A stretch of DNA of 64,000 nucleotides from Lotus japonicus (Eukaryota; Streptophyta; Magnoliopsida; Fabales; Fabaceae), in NCBI RefSeq assembly GCF_012489685.1, contig NC_080044.1, forward strand, positions 60,007,507-60,071,506. The letters run 5' to 3'. This document shows positions 24,017 through 34,063 of the stretch, piece after piece; position 1 is the stretch's first letter, and each line of letters starts with the position of its first letter. A program made the position numbers and the translations under genes. The notes below the pieces were generated by a model. It was not told the origin of the DNA. It did no database searches and saw only the letters and a list, made by a program, of their open reading frames with translations.

Positions 24017-27000
24017 CTAAGAATTGGCTACCCCACTTGATTGAGCAGTCTCAGCAGTGGCATCAGCTTGACGGGGTGGAGAGTCCCATTCCAAGGTGCC
24101 ATCGAGGAAGCTATCCAAAGCTGCCAGCGGGTCCTCCTCAAATAAAGTGTCGAGCTTTTCACTAGACACATGAGATGAAGAGCCACCCTTGGTTTGAGGC
24201 GAATGTTGCACAATGGCAGTCGATTTTGGAGGAGGCATAGGGCTGTCATCCTTGCTTGGAAGAGGCTCTGTTTCGCGGATGGGAGAAGTTGCACCCTGAG
24301 TTTCCTGCAAGAAAAACCTCTTTAATGCCCTTTCGATAAAGTAAAACGCATATTAGAGGAGTCAAGAAAACATGAAAAGTATAAAGATACCTGGCAAGCA
24401 GAGTCCTTAGAAGGGCTCGAGTTGGTGGAGCTTCTGGAACGGCGAGGAGACTTATGACGAGATTTGCTCCTGACCTTCCTCCTTCCCTCGGATGAGGAGG
24501 TCTTTTTAGCTGAGGATGCAGCCTTGGGAGGTTTCTCGACACCTTCAGTTTTGGATTTTGCAGGAATGGGAGCTGGGGAATTCTCACGGGATGGAGGATT
24601 GGAAGTAGAGTGCTCATGAACATCATCCTAAAGGAAACAAAACAAACAAGAGATGACTCAGATTAGGAAACCACGGGTTAAAAATGTCACAAGGTACCCT
24701 CGAGAATGGAGAACATACCTGAATGGCGGCGCCGCCACCACCCTCTTTGTCATCGACTTCTGTTTGAGCATCAGATGCCAACTTAGAAGCCCCACTAGGG
24801 GTGGAAACACCAACCCCCTTGGCCCTCTTCTGACTGGCCGAAGCAACAGGTTTAGGTTTCCGTTTTCGACTCTGTCGAAAAATACGTCAGCCCATAATCC
24901 AAGGAAATCGAAAAGGAAAAGGTAAAAGCATGAGGAAAGTACCTTGAGCTTGTCAGCAAGACTGACATCATCATCCTCATCATCATCATCATCATCCTCA
25001 ATCACGACTGGCTTGTCCTTGGAGGAATGAGCCACTGGGGAAATAACTTGAGGAGCTGGTCGAATAATGACTTCAGCTGCAAACAAAAGAAAAATTAAGA
25101 AGTAAAACAGGAAAACCAAGGCCAAGTCGAAGTATTACCTTGACCAATACGCATGTTCAGCGATATGTGGTTGAAGATTTCGACGGGCACATGATACGGA
25201 AAGTTCCATAGGTGGTACTTAGTCCAAGTCACTCGCTTTCGAGGAGGTAGAGCTTGATTGGCCAACACATTTATGTTTACATGGTCAACCCATTTAGGCA
25301 AGACCGGTGGAAAAGCCAATGCAAACTTACTCGTAGGCAAAGACGGGAACCTAAAGCCAGTTTTTCGAATAACAAAAGATAGACCTTCCTCACCAGGAGG
25401 AACCACTAACTTGGATTTCTTGGCTTTAAGTTCCCATTTTTGCCTTAATACTTGGGCCGCTTTCGCAACTGTATCTCGAAGGCGAAGAGTTGGGTAATAT
25501 ACCACACCAAAGAACTCTTGAAAAGATCGAATTTCTGCCAGGTGCATACCTTTGGTCTTCTTCGGATCCTGCCTCTGCAAAAGAAAAGCATCTGTCATGC
25601 ATTGCAGACAATCGACGAGGGGCTTCGAAATTTGAGCCCAATACTCAGACCACCAGGCTTTGAAAGCATTAGTGGCATAATATGAAGGAGCGTAAGTGAA
25701 GGGGCTCAGGTTGAGGAGTCTCTTGTTATAAAACTGAACAGTCGTGTCGAAAACAGGAGCCCTCTTAATAGTTTCGGGGTACAGGACTAGACTCTTGTCA
25801 AATAAAGTGTTGGGTAGAACTTGGCTAAGCCCAAACTGTCGAGAAACCAATTGAGGGTTGTAGCCACATAGAGTGTAGTCACTGCTAGCAAAGCCCACAG
25901 TTAAAACCCTAGGAGATAAGAGGGTCCTCCAAAGTATGATGTGGTGCTCCTTGGGCAACGCAGAATCAGAGGCATTAGGATAAGAATTCCTCAGCCAGAA
26001 AGGGCCACGAATAGCCTTGCTGTAAGGAGAGAAACTGGAACGGTAGTGCTTCAGCTCGAGAAACATGGTAAAGTACTTCCTGAAATCAGCTTCGAAACTC
26101 GACGCATCATAAGCAGGGGTCAGGGTCTCGAGCCTATGGGCATCGATCCTGGTGTTAGAAACAGTTAGAGGATTATCTTGTACCGGTAGAAGAGATTCGA
26201 AGACTGCATTCAACCAAAGTTGAAACAGCCAAAGTGGTCCAGCCGCATTCAGAGAGACGGTCTTAGTATTCCGGATATCCTCGACAGCTTCACTCAGCAT
26301 TTGATACAGGTTGCCAAGGACGAGCCTAGCCATAGCAAGTTGTCGACCCTCGTGAAGCAGATTGGCTAAAGGCAAAAGCTTGGCAGGTATGCGCAAAGAT
26401 TTGGTGCAAAAGACATAAGCAGACAGCCAATACAGCAAGAAAGCGACATGTTCAGCGTCAGACACCTCACCATTCTCGACATAATGGTCCTTAATGAATC
26501 GACTAAAAGAAACGTTGTCAGTAGGGATCGAGATGGGTTTAACAGGAGCAGGTGCAGAGTGATAATCATCACCAATGGGCCACAACCCGGTGATAGCAGC
26601 AACATCCAAGAGGGTGGGGGTGATCATACCAAAGGGAACATGAAGGCAATTAGTGGACCTCTCCCAGAAATAAAGTGCACTCAGCAGCATAGCAGGGTTA
26701 TACGAGATTGGAGATCTCGACAGCTGAATCAAGTCGAGAATCCCTACATCCTTCCAGTGTTGTCTCTTATCTCCCTCAACCCTATCTAACCATTTCAGGT
26801 AGGCCTTGTCGTTAGCAGAAGGGTTAGGAGGGGCTGAACGAAAGGCTCGTTTTGGGTCAGAAAGAAATGGCATACGGTAAGAGGGTTGAAATGCCAAAAT
26901 GAGCTCCTCTCCCCTAACGCTAGGGTGAAATGATTCATGTTCTTCAGGGAGACTATTGGGCCTATCATGCTTCACTACTTTCAAAGGGCCCAAAATGGCG

Positions 27001-27158
27001 CGTAAAGTACCATTAACAGAGAAAGGAATGAGTACCTGGGATTTCCAGATAGCTCTCTTCTCTGCTTCGTTGGGAGGCTCTGGGATTGGCACGCGCTTGG
27101 ACTCATCCAGCTTAAGCTCAGTGGCCAACGGAATGGTTTGCTCAGGATTGGAAGCCAT
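24017..27158 (-). CDS. Antisense five-exon plant mobile domain (aminotransferase-like) gene carried by the retrotransposon
   Basis: Start ATG at 27158 (MASNPEQTIP), about 115 bases after a TATA box at 27276-27283. Exons on -: 27158-25139, 25076-24943, 24871-24719, 24627-24391, 24304-24017. The four introns are 62, 71, 91 and 86 bases, all GT-AG, and the exons join in phase into about 943 codons. Exon 1 encodes the plant mobile domain (aminotransferase-like family; MAIN/MAIL relatives), seen from FLSDPKRAF through the Trp-rich helices and LWLFQLWLNAV. Exon 2 is Asp-rich. Exon 3 has the basic cluster SRKRKPKP, a possible nuclear signal. Exon 4 is Ser/Arg/Lys-rich. Exon 5 is acidic and Pro/Ser-rich. 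The function is unknown; family members act in the nucleus in silencing and development, and many occur in transposons. It overlaps the element antisense and is convergent with pol. Confidence 0.8.
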
Positions 27159-27275
27159 TGAAAGACGCAGTAAGTATTTCAGAGAAGACGGAAGAATATG
27201 AAGTGATGAAGTCTGGAAGAAGAAGTTGCAGGTTGGAGGAAAGAGTAAAGCTTGAACAAGGAATACCAAAAGGGT

Positions 27276-27283
27276 ATTTATAA
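27276..27283 (-). promoter_or_regulatory. TATA box of the antisense plant-mobile-domain gene
   Basis: TATAAATA on -, about 115 bases upstream of the ATG at 27158, which fits a start site near 27250 and a leader of about 90 bases. It lies about 310 bases inside the element from the 3' LTR, so the antisense gene has a promoter separate from the LTR. Confidence 0.6.
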
Positions 27284-27585
27284 ACGGAAGGGAAAACGGA
27301 ACCCAAGCCGCATTGAGCAGCAATTTATTAAAATTTGGGGTCCAAGCGATTATTTTATTAGTTAATTCATGTCACCTCTCAGCTTTTTGGCATAGGCGAA
27401 ATCATGGCCCTAAAAAGGCTATAACTGTCAGCTAGTGGAGAAGTCATCAGACGTTATGGCTGCCGATTGGACTTGAAGATCGAATGGTCGAGAGCACAAA
27501 GCATTTGAATCGTTGGAATCGAACGGCTGCGATATAAAAAATGCTTGGTGTCTTTGAGCTAAAGCAGTCGACAACCAACATTTTT

Positions 27586-27595
27586 GGGGGGCAAT
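27586..27595 (+). other. Probable polypurine tract
   Basis: GGGGGGCAAT immediately precedes the 3' LTR terminus TGTTAAG, the position of the plus-strand primer. It is short and not purely purine, so the assignment rests mostly on position. Confidence 0.55.
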
Positions 27596-28398
27596 TGTTA
27601 AGCCAAAATTACAAGTACTACAATTCTCGACACCATGGTGCAAAAGTGGTTTCTCGACAGAAAGGGTTGGGCGAAGCCGGCAACTCAGCACACGATGTCC
27701 CTCAAAGACAAGTTAGTAAAAGCCATAACTCGACACACTCAGAAGATGAAGAAATCTCGATGGAAGAGGCAGTTACCGAATAACAAGCAACTACAAGCAC
27801 GTGCGTACACCCACGATGCCACGAATAGCAACAGTTGCCCACGACTCAGAACCATCCACGTGGCAATAGAGTCACGTGCGCGAAGACCATCGGCTAAACG
27901 TGGGGTATGGCGCCAAAATTCAAAACCCACGAAGCCATCGTGCATCCAAGGAAAACCGCCAAGAACATGGGCAGAAAGAACAATATAAATAGAGGAAGCA
28001 GCAGCAGAAGAAAAGGTTCCCAACTAAAAACTCTGAAAATTCACCAAAAGCTCTAAACGTCCGCATCAATGAGACTTCGAGAGCAGAACGTGATGATGGA
28101 GGAGTATGTTGCAGAACCAACGCTTTAGTTTCCCTGCATTTCAGTTTGTTGATTTCCAGTTCTTGCGTGTAGTTTGTTTTGTCGAAATTTGCTTTCATGC
28201 TATTTTAGTTTGCTTGACTGTTTTGTAATCGACTCATATTCAATAAAGTCCAGTTTCGTTTGAGTTGTTTATTGTTGTCGAGAATACACTCGTTCACACA
28301 CTACACTTTGGCAAAGCGTTTTCTCAAAAGGACCCCGAATCTAAACTTCCTTTAGTCGAACTAAGAGGATATTTGTTTACCAAAAATCCGTGTAAACA
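27596..28398 (+). repeat. 3' LTR (803 bp)
   Basis: Starts TGTTAAGCC and ends GTAAACA. TATA box at 27984-27992 and AATAAA at 28242-28247. It ends 173 bases before the serpin ATG on the same strand, so transcripts starting in this LTR could run into the serpin. Confidence 0.95.
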
Positions 28399-28403
28399 GG
28401 TGG
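28399..28403. repeat. Target-site duplication, right copy (GGTGG)
   Basis: Perfect match to 4520-4524, directly after the 3' LTR. Confidence 0.95.
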
Positions 28404-28571
28404 ATTTACTGGTTGTTAATTTGCATCCTGGACTGGGCAATTGTTATTGTGTATGCTTCAGCTTATGTCTTTCTGTGGCAGAGTTTGGGATCATATATAA
28501 TGCAATTTTCTCCATTCTGAAACATTGACTTATTGCTTATTTTTTAGGATTTTGAACCATTGAAGTAAAGT

Positions 28572-29897
28572 ATGGGACGTATAGTTAGAGCAAAAAGGGA
28601 CCTTCGAAAATCAATCAGGTGTCAAACCGATGTTGCCCTCAGCATCACAGAGCATTTATTCTCAAAGGAAGAATATCAGGAGAAGAACCTCATCTTTTCA
28701 CCCTTCTCTCTCCATGCTGTTCTTTGTGTCATGGCTGCGGGTTCAGAAGGCCCCACGCTCGACGAGCTTCTTTCCTTCCTCCGAACTGACTCCATCGACC
28801 ATCTCAACACTCTCTTCTCCCAGCTCGTCTCCGTCCTGCTCTCTGACGCTGCTGCTCCTTCACATCGTCTATCTTTTGTCAATGGAATGTGGGCTGATAA
28901 ATCGGTTTCCCTTTCTCATTCTTTTAAACAACTTGTGGCCACTCATTACAAGGCGACTCTGGCTTCAGTTGATTTTCTGGCCAAGGTACTATCACATTTT
29001 CAAGACCGTCTTAATTTTTTATTGACAAACAAATACTTCTTTTAAAATGTTTATGAAAAAATAATTAATTTTGATTTTGATGTGGTTTTCAAGTTTGACC
29101 AAGTGCGCCATGAAGTGAATTCATGGGTTGAAAGAGAGACGAATGGCCTTATAACAAAGCTTCTTCCTCCCAAGGCAGTAGGCAAGTTAACCAGGCTTTT
29201 CTTTGCAAATGCACTGTACTTAAAAGGTGCGTGGAAACACAAGCTTGATGCTAGAGGCTATTATGATTTTCACCTCCTTAATGGCACCTTAGTCCAGGTT
29301 CCCTTCTTGAGAAGCGAGAAGGAGCAGTTTATTAGCGTTTTTGATGGTTTCAAAGTACTCCGCCTTTCTTATCAACAAGGTCTAGATAAAAAGCGTCGGT
29401 TCTCCATGTACATTTTTCTTCCAGACGCAAAAGATGGACTGTCAGCTTTAATTAAAAAGCTGGCCTCAGAGTCTAATTTCTTGAAAGGCAAGCTTCCTCG
29501 GCAAAAAGTGCAAGTATTTAATTTCAGGATTCCAAAATTCAAGATTTCTTTTACACTTGAAGCTTCTAATATGTTGAAGGAGCTGGGAGTGGTTTCGCCT
29601 TTCTCTGAACGGGATGCAGATTTTACAAAAATGGTGGACTCTCCTTTGGATGGAGAATACGTTGAAAGCATGTTTCACAAAGCTTTCATTGAGGTAAATG
29701 AAGAAGGCACTGAAGCTACAACGACCAGTTCAATGAAGAAGGCGCCGAAGGGTAAAATGTGTTGTACCCGTCGTCCTGGTATAGATTTTGTAGCTGACCA
29801 CCCTTTCCTCTTTTTAATCAGAGAAGATTTGACTGGAACAATCCTCTTTATTGGGCAGGTGCTCCATCCTCTGAAGGTTAGCAATTTCAATATCTGA
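28572..29897 (+). CDS. Serpin (plant serpin-ZX type serine protease inhibitor)
   Basis: Two coding exons, 28572-28985 and 29094-29897, joined by a 108-bp GT-AG intron in phase 0. They give about 405 residues, close to the usual 390 or so. The ATG follows a poly-T/TTTTTAG acceptor, which suggests a 5'-UTR intron. Family signatures are NLIFSPFSLHAVLCVMAAG near the N-terminus, EVNSWVERETNGLI after the splice, LTRLFFANALYLKGAWKHKL in the middle, and FVADHPFLFLI with ILFIGQVLHPL at the end. The hinge EEGTEATTTSS keeps Gly at P15 and small residues, consistent with an inhibitory serpin. The reactive loop is about two residues longer than in Arabidopsis serpin1 and carries CC and RR pairs, so target specificity is hard to predict. 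The N-terminus is about ten residues longer than in AtSerpin1. Plant serpins usually lack a signal peptide and act in the cytosol on proteases, including papain-like enzymes. A young LTR retrotransposon lies directly upstream. Confidence 0.9.
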
Positions 29898-31133
29898 TTT
29901 GTATTTTGTGATTAGGACTGTTCTCGTTCTCCTATTGATGCCAAACATATTCGGAAGATACAATTCTTTTCACTTGGGATGTGCATTATATAATAGACCA
30001 GGTCCTCATTGGCATCATACTTGTTACTTGAATTTTCAGCAATTCAAGCTGATGATGTGTGGGGTTTGAGAATCAATAGAACACAATCAAGTTTAAAGTT
30101 TCCGCTAAAAGAACTCAATAATATGTCTTACATCACATAATTCCTTCTTTAAGGGTGTGTTTGGTTCAAAGGAGGGGAGGGGTGGGAAAATGACCTCTTT
30201 TTTATTTGGTTCAGGAGGGAAGAGATTTTAAAAGATATTTACTTTAATGACCCTTAGCCGATGCTACACTTCACAATGTTGATGGGATCTCTTAGGAGAC
30301 AGGGATAATTCATGCTAAGAAAAATTAGATTAACTGGTGAGAGTTGAGATAGTTACTTAAATGCCTAGGATGATACAACACCAGCCTCAGTATTTTGGAT
30401 TACTCTAATGAGCGTATATGTACGAGTCTACTGGAAGTGGAAAAAGATTATTTGATGGTAAAGACTGAATGTCCCTCGAGTTCTTGATACAATGGGTTTT
30501 ATATCTCGTTTCTTTTCTCAGTGTTTGCTTGTTGCATTCATTATACATGTCTTCCTTTATTTATTCTTACTGTATAATGAACTCACCAAATTGATAAATG
30601 GTTTCTCCATTGTATTTCTTGGGTACGTTTGCATAATTTGTGTGCTTGATGAAGATTGTCTTCATTTTTAATCCACAGAATGTGGGTATTAAAACTGGGC
30701 ACGAAGATTGTGCTATATACTCTAAAAGTTCACGCGACATAAGGCATAAGAGAAGACACAGAGACTGGTAGCAGCAAAAAATTGATTGGAAAGGAGGGAC
30801 ATTTTTGTCTAATGAAATGTTTCCCCTGCAACTCCTCCCACTTTTGGAGGTTACACAAAATTAAGTTAGGACTTGGAGGGGTTTTGGTCCCCCTATTCCT
30901 CTCCTCTCCTAAATATTGAACCAAACAATCTAAGTTAAAAAAACCCCTCCCCCTCCATTCCCCTCCAACCAAAGAATATGCAAGTGAGAATGGAAATAAA
31001 GACAATTGATATGAAATTTTAGTCATCTACACCTGTTGTTTTGTTGGGTTTTTGTATCGAATACAGTGCAAGTATAATTTCATTTTGTTATGTTTTACCC
31101 ATTTGATTTATTCTTATACACAAAATGTTTTAG
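29898..31133. other. Serpin 3' region with MITE-like G-rich repeats
   Basis: Non-coding. GTGTGTTTGGTTCAAAGGAGG near 30155 and TTGAACCAAACA near 30917 are inverted, GGGTGTGTTTGGTT-type MITE ends. The stretch about 30933-31000 is the inverted partner of 687-753. The boundaries are not clear enough to call one element, and there may be two nested or decayed copies. Confidence 0.45.
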
Positions 31134-31251
31134 GAGGAGGATGAATCTAGTGATTTTGAAGCGGAGGTAAATTGGAAGGAAGAAGATGAAGGTCCAGCAA
31201 AGAGGAAGAGGTCAAGCAAAGAGGATTCAGATGCGGATGATTTTATAATCG
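31134..31251 (+). pseudogene. Orphan acidic/basic exon
   Basis: 118 bases bounded by a good acceptor (AATGTTTTAG|GAG) and donor (ATCG|GTAAGC). The frame is open and starts EEDESSDFEAEVNWKEEDEG, then has a basic KRKRSSK run and ends DADDFIIG. It looks like an internal exon of an acidic nuclear protein. No neighbouring exons of such a gene were recognised. It may be a captured exon, or an alternative 3' exon of the serpin, whose end (CTGAAG|GTTAGC, 29873-29880) could splice to it in phase 0. Confidence 0.45.
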
Positions 31252-31454
31252 GTAAGCGAAATAGAGATGGGTCCTTAATTAGGTGGTAGAGTCAATATTA
31301 GTGGGTTAAAACTTGTGATAGAGCAAATAACTTATGCCATTATTTATTACTATTTCTGATGCCCGTAAATTATTGGTTTATTTCTTCTGGTTTTAATTTA
31401 TTGAATGGATTTTTTTATTACCATCTGGCTCGTTTATTGTAATTACATGCTGAT

Positions 31455-31958
31455 CGGGTCAGCGGCTTCTCAGCTTGCCAACTGCCCCTTCAGAATTCCA
31501 TTTTTCCTTATTAGATCAGCCACCTTACTTTCATAAAAATGATAGATATTTGAGGTAGAAGACAACAGCGGTCCTGGTTTATTGTTCTTAGGAAGACAGC
31601 AGTGATCCTGGTTTAATTGCTTGAAGAAAGCTTGGTTGGTGAAGCCAAGCCTGGCTTAGTGGCTGGACCATCTAAGCCTATGTTTGGTTTTCCATTGGGA
31701 TTGGGATCGGGTCAGCGGCTTCTCAGCTTGCCAACTGCCCCTTCAGAATTCCATTTTTCCTTATTAGATCAGCCACCTTACTTTCATAAAAATGATAGAT
31801 ATTTGAGGTAGAAGACAACAGCGGTCCTGGTTTATTGTTCTTAGGAAGACAGCAGTGATCCTGGTTTAATTGCTTGAAGAAAGCTTGGTTGGTGAAGCCA
31901 AGCCTGGCTTAGTGGCTGGACCATCTAAGCCTATGTTTGGTTTTCCATTGGGATTGGG
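31455..31958. repeat. Perfect tandem duplication, 253-bp unit
   Basis: Unit 1 at 31455-31707 and unit 2 at 31708-31958 appear identical throughout and diverge only at the last two bases. The unit starts CGGGTCAGCGGCTTCTCAGC. It contains no recognised gene. The complete identity means the duplication is very recent or is an assembly slip. Confidence 0.9.
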
Positions 31959-32194
31959 GTGGGTCAAACCAGTTTGCCTCACATCTGTGTATTTGCAATT
32001 TTAAAAGTACATTTACCAAACTTTGTTACACCTCTAAACCCACATTCATCTCAAGAGTCACTTTTCCTAAACCCAGATTGAATTATTCTGTGACATAATT
32101 GAACTCAATTGTCTTTCCCATTCTGGTTTATATAGTTGGTAATGTGTAGTTAGATTATTGGTTACTCAAGTTAGATAATTGGTTTATCGGCTTA

Positions 32195-32322
32195 GTGTGT
32201 GTTTGGTTTCAAATCTGGAGAGGCCAAACGTGGATCCAGAAATCCAAAAGCAACTATTTCTTGCTTCTGCAAACGTGAATCGGGGTCAAACGTGGATCAA
32301 CAGAAGTTTTCCAAACACACAC
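32195..32322. mobile_element. Tourist-like (PIF/Harbinger) MITE
   Basis: Terminal inverted repeats GTGTGTGTTTGG and CCAAACACACAC, flanked on both sides by the trinucleotide TTA (32192-32194 and 32323-32325), as expected of Tourist elements. It is 128 bp long, non-coding, and has sub-terminal repeats around CCAAACGTGGATC and TCAAACGTGGATC. Confidence 0.8.
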
Positions 32323-32429
32323 TTAGTGTTTTCTCTCTTTTTGTTGCTGGATGCGGAATGCCGTTCAATAATAATTAAAAGTTTACTGTTAAAGAAAAAT
32401 AAAATTTGCTGTTTATGAAGTGAAGGTGT

Positions 32430-32531
32430 TTAATCAGAGTATTGAGAGATGCTTAATCAGTTTATCAGTATTGAGAATGCTTAATCAGAGTATTGAGAGA
32501 TGCTTAATCAGTTTATCAGTATTGAGAATGC
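32430..32531. repeat. Tandem repeat, two 51-bp units
   Basis: The unit TTAATCAGAGTATTGAGAG... is repeated with a 51-base period (starts 32430 and 32481), followed by a partial third start at 32532. Within each unit TTAATCAG and GTATTGAGA recur, so it has a shorter internal periodicity. Confidence 0.85.
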
Positions 32532-32539
32532 TTAATCAG

Positions 32540-33660
32540 TTTACAAAAACCAGTTTTCAATAGACTGATTTTAAGCTTTAATTTCATTATAAAATTAATA
32601 TCCTTTTTGGTAATTGCACACTTTGAAAATTGTTTTCAATTAACATCATCCCAACAGGATTTGTTTATCAAACTTAAAAAAAAAACGTAAATCTCATTAC
32701 AACAAATCCACTTTGCCATGAACTCCGTTCAAACCCACATTGACTCAAACACTATTTTATAATTAAAATTGGCTTGACTTAATTGCAGTTTTGGTCCCTT
32801 AAGTAACACGAATGTGTGCATTTGGTCCCTAATTAAGAATACGAGTTATTTTGGAACTATTGGTGATACGACTGTTCGACTTTCGGCCTTCCGTTAACTT
32901 TCTGTTCAACTTTCGTCCTTTCGTTAACTTTCCGTCCAAAAATCTAACGCAATCTATTTCTATTTGCTCTACCTTCACTTCTTTCTTTTATTTACACCAT
33001 CTTTTCTTCTATTCTCCCCACATTCAACACACATCGGCAATTTTTTTTTCTAAACTCTTTTTTCTTAACACACACATCAACAATTAAAACAAAATATAAA
33101 AAATAACCCAAAACACTGAAAACAGAGAAATTAACCTTACAAAATCCTGAGCGAGTTTGAGATGTTTGGTTCGCGCTTTTGAGAATCGATCATGCCTTTC
33201 GGACGCGAGTTCGGCTCTAGTGTGACATAAAATAGTGCGCCGCTACTGTAGCCTGTCACCAAGCTCACAACCTCGTCGCTGGAGTCCATTGTATATATGG
33301 TCGTTGAAGAACCGTGGGACTTATATCTACTTCTTGCATGTGGATTGAAACAGAGAATTTCCACTTATGTAATTGTTACGTATTAGAAAATTAAAGGAAT
33401 TATTGTTGTGGAGAGACATCTCGAAAACTCAATTATAGGCAATTAAAACAATTAAGGGAATTATTTCAAAAAAAGTAAAGGGAAAAAAAGAATTAAAGTC
33501 TGTGTTAAGAAGTCGAGTAAAAGGAAAAATGCAACAAAGCACAAAGAAAAAATAAAATGGATTGAATAATATGTTGAAAAATGGAAGAAGCATATTTTAT
33601 CCGCGCAAAACAGAGGCAAAGAAACTATATGTCCATATGAGACATTGGACCTTATTAAAA
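32540..33660. other. No supported gene; TE-like words
   Basis: AT-rich. Around 32774-32850 the words GCAGTTTTGGTCCCTTAAG and ATTTGGTCCCTAATTAAG resemble the ends of GGTCCCT-type plant repeats, but no partner end was found. A 50-codon ORF on - (33137-33289) has no recognisable domain. Confidence 0.4.
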
Positions 33661-33675
33661 TTAAAATTAAAAAAG

Positions 33676-33845
33676 AACCAGGTGAATCGCTGCTGCGATG
33701 GAGCATCACGGTGTTCGCTGCGACGGACGAAGACAACGAGAGTGTAGTGTACTGAACCAGATGAATCGCTGCGATGGAGAGTTCTCAGAGTCAAGAACCA
33801 GGTGAATCGCTGCTACGATGGAGAATCACGGACACGGTGTTCGAT
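33676..33845. repeat. Degenerate repeats of GAACCAGGTGAATCGCTGC
   Basis: The word GAACCAG(G/A)TGAATCGCTGC followed by CGATGGAG recurs at about 33676, 33753 and 33795, with further GCGATGGAG words to about 33885. The surrounding DNA is unusually GC-rich for this window. The period is irregular and the function unknown. Confidence 0.6.
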
Positions 33846-34063
33846 GCGATGGAGTTTCCAAAGCCAAGCTGCGATGGAGCTTCATCGAATGGTTCAAGAT
33901 ACCGAGAATGAGAGTGAAATCGAACAGATGAGACGAAGAAGCAGGAGAACGATGAAGCTCGAACAGAGGAAATGGAGAACAGAGGATTTGAGAGGGAAAG
34001 AGCGATTGAAACTCGTTCACGGCTATGTTTCTGTTTGGCGTTATTTTTGTTTACATGAGTAGT

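Larger units (their letters stand above)
16226..25832. repeat. Second copy of the ~9.6-kb segment duplicated across the N gap
   Basis: Partner of 6514-16125. The left end shows many homopolymer-length differences over its first 1.6 kb, and the right part continues without interruption into unique sequence at 25833. This copy is the better one to use for the 3' half of the element, and the first copy is the better one for gag. Confidence 0.9.
4525..28398 (+). mobile_element. Full-length Ty3/gypsy Tat-lineage LTR retrotransposon with antisense genes
   Basis: Order on +: 5' LTR, primer-binding site, gag-protease, pol (RT, RNase H, second archaeal-type RNase H, integrase), then a long 3' region with antisense ORFs, a G-run and the 3' LTR. 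The double RNase H and the extra 3' region identify the Tat (Ogre/Tat/Athila branch) lineage. The perfect target duplication and near-identical LTRs show a recent insertion. The assembled length of 23.9 kb is inflated by an assembly duplication around the N gap; the single-copy length is about 14.2 kb. At least two in-frame stops in the sense ORFs suggest this copy is not autonomous. Confidence 0.93.

Noticed and set aside
27159..27323. Upstream extension of the plant-mobile-domain ORF to 27323
   Set aside because: It would start upstream of the TATA box at 27276-27283 and has an N-terminus without family similarity. The ATG at 27158 fits the promoter spacing.
33137..33289. 50-codon ORF on - with an upstream TATATA
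   Set aside because: Too short, no recognised domain and no conserved splice site beyond one weak candidate.
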